In this document: positions 19,163-27,739 of the stretch, one piece after another
How positions within the stretch are numbered: the stretch's first letter is position 1
Layout: each line of letters opens with the position of its first letter
Notes under the pieces: generated by a model
The model's database searches: none
The model's input: the letters and a program-made list of their open reading frames with translations, nothing else
What the model was told of the DNA's origin: nothing
Position numbers and translations under genes: made by a program
Assembly (NCBI RefSeq): GCF_026410385.1
Contig: NZ_JAPMLT010000002.1
Location: 434,001 to 498,000 of the forward strand
DNA from: Tumebacillus lacus
GTDB lineage: Bacteria > Bacillota > Bacilli > Tumebacillales > Tumebacillaceae
DNA length: 64,000 nucleotides
Reading direction: 5' to 3'

Positions 19163-21697
19163 TTACGACAGCGGCACCAAGATCTCGCCGTTCTGCGCCG
19201 CTTGGCCTTTTTGCCGTTTCAGCTTCGTCACGCCCGGCAGGCGGATCGTCGCCCATTCCGGCTTGTATTTCTCCACCTTGGCCACCAGCACCGTCATGTC
19301 GTCGATGATCTTGCCGTGGTTGATCCTGACAGCCAGCTCCACCAGCATGTCGGCGATCTCCTGCGGATGTTGCGACTGGAACTCCTGGATGCGTTTCGCC
19401 AGCCAGCCCTCTTTGTCGTCGGTGTGCTTCGGTGCATCGAAGATGCCGTCCGACATCAGGATCAGCAGGTCGCCTTCCTGCAACTCCTGCTCCACCGTCT
19501 GAATGTCGATCTCCTGCAGGATGCCGATCGGCACGTTCTCCCCGGAGATCGTCAGGACTTGTCCGCCCCGCTTGATGAACGACGGCGCCGACCCGATCTT
19601 TAAAAATTCCGCTTTCGCCGTGAACATATCGATCAACGCCAGATCGAGCGTCGTGAAGATCTCATCCTTCGACCGCAGCAACAGCACCGAGTTGACCGTC
19701 TTGATCGCCAACTGCTCGTCAAACCCGGCTTTCAACAACTGCTGCAACAGCCGGATCGCCGCACTCGACTCCTGCATCGCCCGCTCGCCGTTGCCCATGC
19801 CGTCGCTGACCGCCACCGCAAATTTGCCGTTGCCCACATCCAGCGAGGTGAACGAGTCGCCGCAGTGCATCCGCCCGTCCTTCGCCGCGCTGGCCACTCC
19901 CGTTTCAATGTTGTACAATTTCGCGCTCGACAGCGTCATCGTCACGCCGTTCTCGTCTTCCCAATGCCGCTTGCCCGACACGACGATGTTCTCGCCGATG
20001 ATCTCCGACAGTAGCGGCGCGATCAGTTTCTCCCCTTCGTCCGCCGAGCCCGAGCCGGTCGACGTCACTTCGATCTCGACTTTGCCCACGTCGAGCGACA
20101 CGATGTCCACCGAGCGGATCGACAGCCCCAGGTGCTCCAGCGCCGCCACGATATGCTCCTCATGATCGGCGGAGACGTGATTCTCTTTGCGGATCTCCTG
20201 CGCCAGATCGCCCATGATCCCGGAGATCCCGGCCAGTTGGGCGGCGACCATGTCCCGGCTCTCAGCCAGTTGACCTTGCCACTGCATGTCCCGCTTGACC
20301 ATCTCGACGGCGCGGTGCAGAGCCGGGAGCAGTTGGTCCGTCTTGACGCAAACTTTTTTCAACTCCGGCGGCATGTCGCTCGCTTTGACGTGACCGTCGA
20401 TGTCGATCAAGGTCACCGTGTCAAACATCGCACGATACGTCTGATAAAAATTTTTATCCCAGCACTGCTCTTTTTTGAAGCAGTTGGCGCAGACTTGCTT
20501 GGCCACCGTGTCGAACGTCTGGTTCATCACTTCATCCTGCGGCGCGGACTCCACCGTGCCGGAGATCTGAGAAAAGGTATGAGACAATTCCTGAAAGACG
20601 CTCGACACTTCGCGGATGCGCATCGCCATCAACTCGCGGATGCGGCGGGCGTAGTCTTGTTGCGACAGAGAGTGTTGGTGCGTGCCCGGCACATAGCGGG
20701 ACACCTGATCGACAAAGCTTTTCGGAGTCAGCAGCAGCAGGCCGAACGCCAGCGCCGATTCTTTCAACGCGGTGACCACGCTCGCGTAGTCGCTCACATA
20801 CACCGTCAGGATCGCCGCCCCGAGGCCAAAGCCGATGCCGACGCCGACTTTTTTCATATCGCGCAGGAGACCGGCGAGCAGACCGGAGAACGCCAGCAGA
20901 CCGATCTGCGTCGTCGCGACCAAGGAGGCCATCGTCAGGATGATCCCGGTCACCACCCCGACCCCGGCCGCGATGCCCGCACCGCCGATCAGGGCGAACA
21001 GCATGATGAGATAGCGGGAGAACACATTTTCAAACGAGATCCCGGCCATCGCCAGCCCGTGAAACCCGGTCAGCACCGACGCCAGCAGGATCACGAGGCA
21101 GACGATCTCTTCGTTGCGCAGTTCCTTCACGCCGCGCTGGAAAGTGAAGATCGGCAGCGACTGGATGAAGATCAGCGTCAGCACCATCGCCAGGAACCCG
21201 TCGACCACCGCCATCATCAGCGAGTAGGTCGACATGTCGCCGACCGCCGCGTTGCCCGCCATCCGCACACCGGCGTCGACGAGGAAGACCACGAACGGCA
21301 CCATGTTCAGCGTCAGCGCCTTTTTCTTGGACAGCATCCCGTAGACGATCCGATAGAAGATCAAGGCCGCCGCCAGCACCGGCCAGATCGAGAACAGCCC
21401 GTGCGCGGTAAAGGAGCCTGCGATCAGCGAGATGAGCACCGGCTTGGCTGCCGACCGTTTGAGCCGGAGCATCACCGCATAGAAGGCGATGGCGAACGGG
21501 GCGAGCTCGCCCAAGATCATCGCCCGCCCGAGGAAGAAGGCCATCAGCACGAGCACAAACGTCCCTTTCCCGGTCAGCCCTGCCCACCAAGCTTGTCCCT
21601 TGCCGATCCACGTCAGCGGATTCCACCGCGAACCCCCGAGCGCGGCGTTGCCTCCGCCGTTCGTCGCCATTCTCATTTGCCAGATACGTTTGAACAC
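19163..21697 (-). CDS. spoIIE: Stage II sporulation protein E (PP2C phosphatase)
   Basis: SpoIIE sits at the asymmetric septum and dephosphorylates SpoIIAA-P, activating sigma-F in the forespore. The 844-residue protein has about ten membrane segments in residues 45-325, a central regulatory domain with a Cys cluster (ANCFKKEQCWDKNF, about 395-410), and a C-terminal PP2C domain with VAVSDGMGNGERA (metal-binding Asp) and LLILMSDGIFDAPKHT. The length is normal (B. subtilis 827). The start appears to be GTG at 21697 with GGTGGG upstream. It is preceded by a promoter with the Spo0A-type long spacer. SpoIIE normally lies directly upstream of yabS; here GNAT and MFS genes intervene. Confidence 0.97.
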   Translation of the reverse strand: MFKRIWQMRMATNGGGNAALGGSRWNPLTWIGKGQAWWAGLTGKGTFVLVLMAFFLGRAMILGELAPFAIAFYAVMLRLKRSAAKPVLISLIAGSFTAHGLFSIWPVLAAALIFYRIVYGMLSKKKALTLNMVPFVVFLVDAGVRMAGNAAVGDMSTYSLMMAVVDGFLAMVLTLIFIQSLPIFTFQRGVKELRNEEIVCLVILLASVLTGFHGLAMAGISFENVFSRYLIMLFALIGGAGIAAGVGVVTGIILTMASLVATTQIGLLAFSGLLAGLLRDMKKVGVGIGFGLGAAILTVYVSDYASVVTALKESALAFGLLLLTPKSFVDQVSRYVPGTHQHSLSQQDYARRIRELMAMRIREVSSVFQELSHTFSQISGTVESAPQDEVMNQTFDTVAKQVCANCFKKEQCWDKNFYQTYRAMFDTVTLIDIDGHVKASDMPPELKKVCVKTDQLLPALHRAVEMVKRDMQWQGQLAESRDMVAAQLAGISGIMGDLAQEIRKENHVSADHEEHIVAALEHLGLSIRSVDIVSLDVGKVEIEVTSTGSGSADEGEKLIAPLLSEIIGENIVVSGKRHWEDENGVTMTLSSAKLYNIETGVASAAKDGRMHCGDSFTSLDVGNGKFAVAVSDGMGNGERAMQESSAAIRLLQQLLKAGFDEQLAIKTVNSVLLLRSKDEIFTTLDLALIDMFTAKAEFLKIGSAPSFIKRGGQVLTISGENVPIGILQEIDIQTVEQELQEGDLLILMSDGIFDAPKHTDDKEGWLAKRIQEFQSQHPQEIADMLVELAVRINHGKIIDDMTVLVAKVEKYKPEWATIRLPGVTKLKRQKGQAAQNGEILVPLS

Positions 21698-21737
21698 GTT
21701 TTTCCCACCGTCCCGTTTCCGTTTTTTGAATGGTTAC

Positions 21738-21770
21738 AGGATAGCACACGCCTTCTGAATAGTTTGTCAA
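21738..21770 (-). promoter_or_regulatory. spoIIE: spoIIE promoter: TTGACA-N21-TATCCT with a Spo0A-box-like site
   Basis: On the minus strand TTGACA (21770-21765) is followed after 21 bp by TATCCT (21743-21738), itself part of an extended TGCTATCCT. The abnormal 21-bp spacing is the documented feature of Spo0A-dependent sigma-A promoters of spoIIE and spoIIG in B. subtilis. TTTGTCAAA (21763-21771, plus strand) resembles a Spo0A box over the -35, and a weaker TGTCGGAAA lies on the minus strand at 21802-21794. The rest of the 347-bp gap to 22043 holds the next gene's terminator and nothing else I can support. Confidence 0.75.
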
Positions 21771-21994
21771 AACGCGCTCCGCCAACCGGGAAATTTCCGA
21801 CAGCCCTCGCCTCCGAAAACCCGCGAACGTGCGTCCCCCTTTTTCCGCCACCCCCCGCCGCTTCTGCATTTCGCATCGACCCGCCCCTGCGACAAACCAC
21901 CGCGAAACGTCGAAGATCCGGGGGCAATTGTCGGAAAGTTTATCCGGGTTCGACACCTGTTTGGAGTATCACGTGCATATCATGAGAAGTTCTC

Positions 21995-22036
21995 CATAAA
22001 AAACACGGCGCGATCCTGGCAGGGAACGCGCCGTGT
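21995..22036 (-). terminator. Terminator of the small membrane-protein gene
   Basis: AACACGGCGCG (22002-22012) pairs with CGCGCCGTGTT (22027-22037), followed on the minus strand by TTTTTTATGG. It is immediately downstream of the gene ending at 22044. Confidence 0.92.
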
Positions 22037-22043
22037 TTTGCTT

Positions 22044-22370
22044 TTATTTTCGTCCCAATCTTCCCACGCCGACGAGCAAAAATCCCATACTCGCAGCCCA
22101 CACGACCCCAGCCAGCCCGATTCGAAGCGAACTGTTTTCCGACAGCATCGCGCCTTGGTCCGCACGGGTGGCCGCCGCCCCTGCGGGTTCGAGCGACAGC
22201 GCGATCGCCACTGCGGCGACGCATGTCACGAGATGAGCAAGCACCCAGAGATACCCGCTCCGTCTCCGGCGGCTCCACCCATACAACACGACCAAAGCGG
22301 CGAGTCCGAGCACCGTGTAAAAACCGAAGGCCAGCATCGAGAATGTTTCCGCTTCGAATTGAATTTGCAT
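22044..22370 (-). CDS. Small integral membrane protein, unknown function
   Basis: This 108-residue protein has three predicted membrane helices: about 10-31 (MLAFGFYTVLGLAALVVLYG), 42-62 (LWVLAHLVTCVAAVAIAL) and 83-103. A basic loop WSRRRRSG lies between the first two. The reading frame is strongly supported by a perfect ribosome site (GGAGGTGATC) before the ATG at 22370 and by its own terminator. It is divergent from comEB with about 67 bp between the starts. I do not recognise the family. Confidence 0.8.
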   Translation of the reverse strand: MQIQFEAETFSMLAFGFYTVLGLAALVVLYGWSRRRRSGYLWVLAHLVTCVAAVAIALSLEPAGAAATRADQGAMLSENSSLRIGLAGVVWAASMGFLLVGVGRLGRK

Positions 22371-22437
22371 GTGTGATCACCTCCTATAAAAATACGGTAT
22401 ACTAGCAATAATCGACGAGATGAAGGAGAACTCATTC

Positions 22438-22884
22438 ATGCGCAAACCTTGGAACGAATATTTCATGGATCAAGCAGAGATGGTCGCCACCCGCTCCACC
22501 TGCGACCGTCTGCATGTCGGCGCTGTCATCGTGCGTGACAAGCGCATCATCTCCACCGGCTACAACGGCTCGGTCTCCGGCGACGTACATTGCCAGGACG
22601 TCGGCTGCCACGTGGTCAACGGACACTGCATCCGCACGATCCACGCGGAGTCGAACGCGATCTTGCAGTGCGCCAAGTTCGGCGTGTCCACCGAGGATGC
22701 GGCGATCTACGTCACCCATTTCCCCTGCCTGCTCTGCTCCAAGCAGATCATCCAAGCAGGCATCCGCACGATCCACTACAAACACGAATACCGTGCCGAT
22801 CCCTACGCGATCGAACTGCTCAAACAAGCGCAGATCGAACTGGTCCGGATCGAATCTCCGGAAGAATTGATCGAACTCGACTGA
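22438..22884 (+). CDS. comEB: Deoxycytidylate deaminase family protein (ComEB-like)
   Basis: This 148-residue zinc deaminase has the metal and catalytic motif HAESNAIL (about 72-79) and PCLLCSKQII (about 98-107), with TRSTCDRLHVGAVIV near the N-terminus, as in dCMP deaminases. The reaction would convert dCMP to dUMP for thymidylate supply. The ATG at 22438 is chosen because AAGGAG lies 9 nt upstream; an in-frame ATG 18 bp earlier overlaps this ribosome site. In B. subtilis comEB is in the comE competence operon, but comEA and comEC are absent here, so the symbol marks only the family. Confidence 0.9.
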   Translation: MRKPWNEYFMDQAEMVATRSTCDRLHVGAVIVRDKRIISTGYNGSVSGDVHCQDVGCHVVNGHCIRTIHAESNAILQCAKFGVSTEDAAIYVTHFPCLLCSKQIIQAGIRTIHYKHEYRADPYAIELLKQAQIELVRIESPEELIELD

Positions 22885-22951
22885 TACAGGCACCGGCCCC
22901 CCTCCCGCCGCATACCTTTAGACTAACTTGCGACGACGGGGGGAAGGAGAG

Positions 22952-23074
22952 ATGCCGAGTTGGCTTCGGACTCAGCTCACGCGGGCGTTTCAGGAGAAAG
23001 ACAAACGCTCGATTGTGATGCTCAACCGCGTGTTTTACAAGTATCGCCGCAACCTGAAGCAGATCGCCGATTGA
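22952..23074 (+). CDS. cmpA: CmpA-like cortex morphogenetic mini-protein
   Basis: A 40-codon frame starts MPSWLRTQLTRAFQEKDKRS, preceded by an excellent GGGGGAAGGAGAG ribosome site, and ends 20 bp before a strong terminator. The pattern MPxWLxxQLxRAFxxKDxRxIxxLN resembles, from memory, CmpA, a ~37-residue Bacillus protein that restrains spore cortex assembly until the coat is ready. The protein is basic and probably one amphipathic helix. Very short genes like this are often missed. A database comparison would settle whether it is CmpA. Confidence 0.7.
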   Translation: MPSWLRTQLTRAFQEKDKRSIVMLNRVFYKYRRNLKQIAD

Positions 23075-23090
23075 GATATAGATCTTCAGC

Positions 23091-23135
23091 AAAAAAGTGC
23101 CCGGCTCCTCTCACGGAACCGGGCACTTTTCCTTT
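23091..23135. terminator. Bidirectional terminator between cmpA and the ABC permease operon
   Basis: AAGTGCCCGG (23095-23104) pairs with CCGGGCACTT (23119-23128), with TTTTCCTTTTT on the plus strand side and an A6 run on the other. It serves convergent genes on both strands. Confidence 0.92.
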
Positions 23136-23144
23136 TTCAAATCC

Positions 23145-23897
23145 CTACGCCACGTCGCGTCTGACAAAATGCCGCCAGCCCGCCGCCGTCAGCAGGACAA
23201 ACCCGCCGACGACGATCACCCAAAAGTTGAGCTGCGAGAAATCGCTGATCGCCTTCTCCATCGGCATCATCGCCAGCAGCGGCTGTGCCCACGGATACCA
23301 CGGCCCGTACGTCGCCGAGTTGGCAATCGCCACGGCGGGCAGGGTGAAGATGACGTTGAGCGCGAGCGGCGCGGCAAAGCTCTTCCACACCGTCGACACC
23401 CACAGTTGCAACGCCGCCAGCGGCCACGTCGCCACCCAGCCGTAGAACAGCCCGTTCAGAAGCCTCCCCCACGGGATCTCCCCTTCCACGCCCAGCACCA
23501 GCCCGCCGGCCAGCATCAGGACGAGCAGCAACACCTGCCCGACCAGCAACAAGCCGAGCACGAGCAGCCCCTTCGACAGATACACCGCCGACCGGGAGAC
23601 CGGCAAGGCGAGCCACTGCTTCCAGCCGCCGCTCTGATGTTCAAAGCGGCAGATCATCGCCGTATACAGCCCAACGAGGATCGGCAGAAACAGCATCGCG
23701 TAGTTGAGCACAAACATCGCGTACAGCATGATCCACTCCGGCTGCCCGGCGATCTCCTCGCGCACCTGCACATATCCGCCTACGCCGCCGACCGCCCCGA
23801 TCAGCGGCCCGAGCCACATCATCCAGCCGATCTGCGACCCGCGCATTTTCAAGATCTCCGCCGACAGCGTGCGGCGGAACGTCGCTCCTTGTGTCAT
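23145..23897 (-). CDS. ABC-2 type permease, lantibiotic-immunity/BcrB-like (second subunit)
   Basis: This 250-residue protein has six hydrophobic segments and starts MTQGATFRRTLSAEILKMRGS. The cytoplasmic loop CRFEHQSGGWKQWLALPVSR matches the EHQxxxWKQxLALPVSR loop of the upstream permease, and both resemble lantibiotic self-protection permeases (MutE/MutG, EpiE/EpiG-like). GGGAGGGGG precedes the ATG at 23897, and the frame upstream of that is spurious. It is the last gene of a five-gene RR-kinase-ATPase-permease-permease unit. It probably forms a heterodimeric exporter with its neighbour; the substrate is unknown, with antimicrobial peptides the likeliest. Confidence 0.85.
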   Translation of the reverse strand: MTQGATFRRTLSAEILKMRGSQIGWMMWLGPLIGAVGGVGGYVQVREEIAGQPEWIMLYAMFVLNYAMLFLPILVGLYTAMICRFEHQSGGWKQWLALPVSRSAVYLSKGLLVLGLLLVGQVLLLVLMLAGGLVLGVEGEIPWGRLLNGLFYGWVATWPLAALQLWVSTVWKSFAAPLALNVIFTLPAVAIANSATYGPWYPWAQPLLAMMPMEKAISDFSQLNFWVIVVGGFVLLTAAGWRHFVRRDVA

Positions 23898-23913
23898 CGC
23901 TCGCTCCCCCTCC

Positions 23914-24651
23914 CTATCGCACATCGCGGCGCGCAAAGTCCAGCGCGCACACGATCAGAGTCACGAGGCCGACACCGAGCCCGAGCCACGCCGTCCACTC
24001 CGGGTCAAACGGATTTTTCGGCGACGGAAACGCCATCGACGGGTAGGCGTACGGAATCCACTTCCCGATCATCGACCCGGCCATCGGCGGCGCAAACAAC
24101 GCGCCGACCAGCCCGACGGCAAACGGCGTCGCTTGATTGCGCATCGTGCACGACAGCCAGAGCTGGATCGAGACCAACGGCAGCGTCGCCAGAAACGGCA
24201 AAAGTCCCTCCCGCGCCGCCACCCGCCAGCCGTCCTCCACCGCAAATCCAAACTGCCAGCCCAGCACCAGCATCGCCGCGACGAGCAGCACCGACGAGAG
24301 CAGCAGCAAGCCCGCCACCCACAGCCATTTGCTGAAAAAGATCCGCGTGCGCGAGACCGGCAACGCCAGCATCTGCTTCCACGCGTCCGCCTGATGCTCC
24401 AGGCCCGCGATCATCGCCGCCAGCAGCGTGGCACCAAACGGCAGGGCCAGAGAACTGAGCATGTGAAAATTGCGAATCACCACATCCCAGACGTCCGTCC
24501 CCGGCGGGAACAGGTACTCGTAGCGCAGGTCAAAATTGAACCAGTTCATCCCGTAGATCCCGACCGGCGCGAGGATCGCCAGCCAGACCAGCCACGTCCG
24601 CGTCAGTTTGACCCGCTCGGAAGCGAGCCCGGAGAGCGTGGTCGCACTCAT
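23914..24651 (-). CDS. ABC-2 type permease, lantibiotic-immunity/BcrB-like (first subunit)
   Basis: This 245-residue protein has about six membrane segments. It starts MSATTLSGLASERVKLTRTW, and has AGLEHQADAWKQMLALPVSRTRIFFSKW after the second helix, the coupling-loop-like region typical of this permease group. The ATG at 24651 overlaps the ATPase stop by 4 bp. It is 16 bp upstream of the second permease, with which it shares the EHQxxxWKQ loop, pointing to an ancient duplication. Confidence 0.85.
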   Translation of the reverse strand: MSATTLSGLASERVKLTRTWLVWLAILAPVGIYGMNWFNFDLRYEYLFPPGTDVWDVVIRNFHMLSSLALPFGATLLAAMIAGLEHQADAWKQMLALPVSRTRIFFSKWLWVAGLLLLSSVLLVAAMLVLGWQFGFAVEDGWRVAAREGLLPFLATLPLVSIQLWLSCTMRNQATPFAVGLVGALFAPPMAGSMIGKWIPYAYPSMAFPSPKNPFDPEWTAWLGLGVGLVTLIVCALDFARRDVR

Positions 24652-25571
24652 AGGCTCACGTCCTTCCCGGTCAGGTCGAGGAAGATGTCCTCCAGCGACC
24701 GCTTCACTTCCTCGATCCGCGTCACCGTGTGACCCGCCAGCACCAGCTCCCGGTTGATCGCACCGATGTTCTCCGCCGCACCGCCTTCCAGCCACAAAGC
24801 GCCCGCTTCGATCTCCGCCGCATGCCCTTGCCCGCGCAGCAACATCTGCGCCGCACCCGGTCGCTCCGTGACGACACGCAGACGGGGACGGCTCTCGCGG
24901 CGGAGGACGTCGATGGAGTCTTGGAAGATCAGCCGACCGCCGTTGATGATCCCGACCTGCGTCGCCACCTGATCGATCTCCGAGAGCAGGTGGGAGGAAA
25001 CGAGCACCGTGATCCCGTGCTGCCGCGGCATGTCGAGGATCAGTTGCCGCACCTCGTGTATCCCGGCCGGATCGAGCCCGTTGGTCGGCTCGTCGAGGAT
25101 GACCATCTCCGGGTCGCGCAGCAGAGCGGCCGCGATGCCGAGCCGCTGCTTCATCCCGAGCGAGTAGCCTTTCACCGGGCGGTGTGCGTCTTTGGTCAGC
25201 CTGACCGTCTCCAGCACTTCGTCGATGCGGTTTTTCTTCAATCCGAGCAGTTTCTGGATCGTTTGGAGATTCTCATGCCCCGTCAGATGCCCGTAATACG
25301 ACGGCGACTCAACCAGCGACCCGATCTTGCCCAGCACCTCCATCCGATGCCGTGACAGTTCCCGCCCAAACAGCAGGACCTCCCCCGCACTCGGCCGGAT
25401 CAACCCGAGCAACATCCGGATCGTCGTCGTCTTCCCCGCCCCGTTCGGCCCGAGGAATCCATAGATCTCGCCTTTTTTCACCTGCAAATTCACATCGTCC
25501 ACCACCACGCGCGTCCCGTAGCGGCGAGTCAGATGTTTCGTTTCGATCATCATATTTGTGTTTGTGTTCAT
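24648..25571 (-). CDS. ABC transporter ATPase, BcrA/NukF-like
   Basis: This is a ~307-residue nucleotide-binding subunit: Walker A GPNGAGKTT, Q-loop region VESPSYYGHLTGHENL, signature YSLGMKQRLGIAAALL, Walker B MVILDEPTNGLDP and switch His in VSSHLLSEI. The ESPSYYxHLTxxENL pattern is characteristic of bacitracin/lantibiotic protection ATPases. A C-terminal ~80-residue domain follows. Several in-frame starts exist (25598, 25583, 25571, 25556); 25571 is favoured because GAGGGTGA lies just upstream, but this is uncertain. It is directly downstream of the histidine kinase and coupled to the permeases. Confidence 0.9.
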   Translation of the reverse strand: MNTNTNMMIETKHLTRRYGTRVVVDDVNLQVKKGEIYGFLGPNGAGKTTTIRMLLGLIRPSAGEVLLFGRELSRHRMEVLGKIGSLVESPSYYGHLTGHENLQTIQKLLGLKKNRIDEVLETVRLTKDAHRPVKGYSLGMKQRLGIAAALLRDPEMVILDEPTNGLDPAGIHEVRQLILDMPRQHGITVLVSSHLLSEIDQVATQVGIINGGRLIFQDSIDVLRRESRPRLRVVTERPGAAQMLLRGQGHAAEIEAGALWLEGGAAENIGAINRELVLAGHTVTRIEEVKRSLEDIFLDLTGKDVSL

Positions 25572-25641
25572 GTTCACCCTCATCACCTCTGACTCCATGA
25601 TAAGGGTGGTAGCTTACTCCTACCTTGCGCGAACCTTATGA

Positions 25642-26994
25642 TTACCTTAAATCTGCGGAGAGGCACAACACATACCTCGTCCCCTGCTCCCCGCTTTCCA
25701 CGGCGAGGTGCAGGCCCATCTCCTTCACCATCAGCGCGACGATCTCCAGTCCCACGCCTGCGCCTTTCGCGGGGGTGGCGGCTTGGAGACCGGGGCCGCG
25801 GTCTTCCAGCACGAGGCGGCCATCCTCTGCGGATATCGCCACATACCCGCCCGATTTGGCATGCCGGATCACATTTTGCAAGAGGTTGTCCCAGATCCGC
25901 TGGAACCAGTGCACGTCGATCTCCCACCAAATCCCCTCGTCCGGCAGATCCACGTCGATCTCAAATCCCTCTTTCTCCAACACCGGATACCACGCCGCCA
26001 CGATCGACCGCAGCAGCCGCACCGCGTCTTTTCGCTCCGGGGTAAAGGGCAGTCGTCCCGCCGACAGCAGCGTAAACGACAGCAGATTGTCGATCAGCCG
26101 ATCCACAAACGAGATCTTTTCATCGATGACACCCAGCGACCGCCGCCCTTCCTCCGACAGCTCCTCCCGTTGCAACCGGTACGCATGCCCGCGCAACGTC
26201 GTCAGCGGCGTCCGCAGATCGTGCGAGAGCGACGCGATCAGCCCTTTGCGCAGTTCTTCCTCCTCTTTCTCCCGGGCGCGGCTCTCCTGCACCTGCACGG
26301 CCATGCGGTTGAACGACCGCTCCAGCTCGCTGATCTCATCCCCTCGAAACCACCGCTTGCGCTGCTGCTCCAACGGGATCGGCAGTCCGGTCTCCGCCGC
26401 GACGCTCATCGAGCGTTGCAACGCCAGCAACCGCTTGCGAATCCGGGAAAAGAACAGCCACGAGAACAGGAGAAACACAGACGCCACCAGCAACACCATC
26501 ACAAACGTATACACCCAACCGGCGATTGGCGGCGGCGACTTGTACGTCTTGTCACGAGGCACGCGGATCACGAGAAAGCCGCTCTCCTCACTCTCCCCGA
26601 ACGCCTTCACCACCGTATACGGATCGCCGCCGTAGCTCGCTTTCATAAATTGCACCGTCTCCGTCACCGTCCATCGCTCCGAACGGTCGCCGTGCGTATG
26701 CCCGTCGCCGTCCACCCAAAACAGCTCCGCATCCGGGTACAAGCTCCGCAACTCCTCCAGCACCAGCCGCTTCGCTGCTTCCCCGCCGTCTGCCGCCCGA
26801 TGAGCAGCCGAGGCCGCATTTTCCTCGATCTGCTCCGTCGTGTAATGAGCCGGAAACGCATCGCCCCATTCCTCGCTCAGCAAATACGCCGAATACGTCA
26901 GCACCCCCGTCGCAAAAATCACCGGGAGCGTCACCAAAAACGCCAAGACCACCGCCAGATACTGCACCAACAGCGATTGCAGCCGCTTCTTCAT
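25642..26994 (-). CDS. Two-component sensor histidine kinase
   Basis: This 450-residue membrane kinase has TM1 (about 10-32), an extracytoplasmic sensor of about 110 residues (including DGDGHTHGDRSERW), TM2 (about 150-172, VYTFVMVLLVASVFLLFSWLFF), a HAMP-like linker, the phospho-acceptor H-box SLSHDLRTPLTTLRGHAYRL, and ATPase boxes NLLQNVIRHAKSG (N), LEDRGPGLQ (G1) and GVGLEIVALMVKEM (G2). Its ATG overlaps the response-regulator stop by 4 bp. It is followed closely by the ABC exporter, so it probably senses the exported compound or envelope damage and induces the exporter. Confidence 0.93.
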   Translation of the reverse strand: MKKRLQSLLVQYLAVVLAFLVTLPVIFATGVLTYSAYLLSEEWGDAFPAHYTTEQIEENAASAAHRAADGGEAAKRLVLEELRSLYPDAELFWVDGDGHTHGDRSERWTVTETVQFMKASYGGDPYTVVKAFGESEESGFLVIRVPRDKTYKSPPPIAGWVYTFVMVLLVASVFLLFSWLFFSRIRKRLLALQRSMSVAAETGLPIPLEQQRKRWFRGDEISELERSFNRMAVQVQESRAREKEEEELRKGLIASLSHDLRTPLTTLRGHAYRLQREELSEEGRRSLGVIDEKISFVDRLIDNLLSFTLLSAGRLPFTPERKDAVRLLRSIVAAWYPVLEKEGFEIDVDLPDEGIWWEIDVHWFQRIWDNLLQNVIRHAKSGGYVAISAEDGRLVLEDRGPGLQAATPAKGAGVGLEIVALMVKEMGLHLAVESGEQGTRYVLCLSADLR

Positions 26995-27668
26995 CGCTTC
27001 AACCGGTACCCGAGTCCCCGGATTGTCTGCAGATGCTCCGGCTTGCTCGGGTCGCGCTCGATTTTTTCCCGCAGGTGGCGGATGTGAACCATCAGTGTGT
27101 TGTCCCCGCCGATGAAGTCCTCGCCCCACACCGCTTCAAACAGTTGCTCTTTGGTCAGGATCTGATTGGGATGCCGCAAAAACAGAGCCAGCAGTCCGTG
27201 CTCTTTCTGCGTCAACGACACCTCGCGCCCCGTCTCCGTATCGACGATGCGGTTCTCCTCCAGCACGATCCGCAGACTCCCGAGCAGCACCGGCTGGGCA
27301 GCCGCCGCCCCAAATCGGCGCAACAGCACGTCCACCCGCGCCGCCAACTCCTCCGGGTGAAACGGCTTGGTCAGATAATCGTCGGCAAAGAGCAACCCCG
27401 CCAATTTGTCATCGAGCGACGTTCGCGCCGTCAGCATCAAAATCGGCAGGTCGCTCCGTTGCTGCTTGAGCCGCTGCCCAATCGTAAATCCGTCGAGCCC
27501 CGGCAGCATCACATCGAGGATCACCACATCCGCCTCGTCAGCTGCTGCAACCGCTCCGTCCCCGCTCAAAAGCCACGTCACCCGATAGCCGCGCCCTTCG
27601 AGGTCTTGCTTGACCCACTCCCCGATCTCCGTCTCATCCTCGATATACAGCACCCGCTGTCCGCTCAC
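26991..27668 (-). CDS. OmpR-family response regulator
   Basis: This 225-residue regulator has a receiver domain (EDE near residue 11-13, phospho-Asp in DVVILDVMLPGLDG, Thr in LMLTA, Lys in YLTKPF) and a C-terminal winged helix (about 125-225) with EVSLTQKEHGLLALFLRHP and VHIRHLREKIERDP. The start is GTG at 27668 with AAGGAGG 9 nt upstream. It is the first gene of the RR-kinase-ABC unit and probably activates it. Confidence 0.94.
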   Translation of the reverse strand: MSGQRVLYIEDETEIGEWVKQDLEGRGYRVTWLLSGDGAVAAADEADVVILDVMLPGLDGFTIGQRLKQQRSDLPILMLTARTSLDDKLAGLLFADDYLTKPFHPEELAARVDVLLRRFGAAAAQPVLLGSLRIVLEENRIVDTETGREVSLTQKEHGLLALFLRHPNQILTKEQLFEAVWGEDFIGGDNTLMVHIRHLREKIERDPSKPEHLQTIRGLGYRLKR

Positions 27669-27687
27669 ACTCGTCCGCCTCCTTATG

Positions 27688-27720
27688 GAAAACGCCCTGA
27701 TCCGTCAGCCGGACAGGGCG
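27688..27720 (-). terminator. Terminator of the ankyrin-protein gene
   Basis: CGCCCTG (27693-27699) pairs with CAGGGCG (27714-27720), with an inner CCG/CGG pairing, followed on the minus strand by TTTTCC. It lies 20 bp past the stop at 27740. Confidence 0.8.
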
Positions 27721-27739
27721 CATCACTTTTCAACTGCGA

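Noticed and set aside
21930-21975. tRNA-like T-arm (GGGTTCGA) upstream of spoIIE, where B. subtilis has tRNA genes
   Set aside because: The flanking bases do not pair as a T-stem and no acceptor, D or anticodon arm can be built on either strand.
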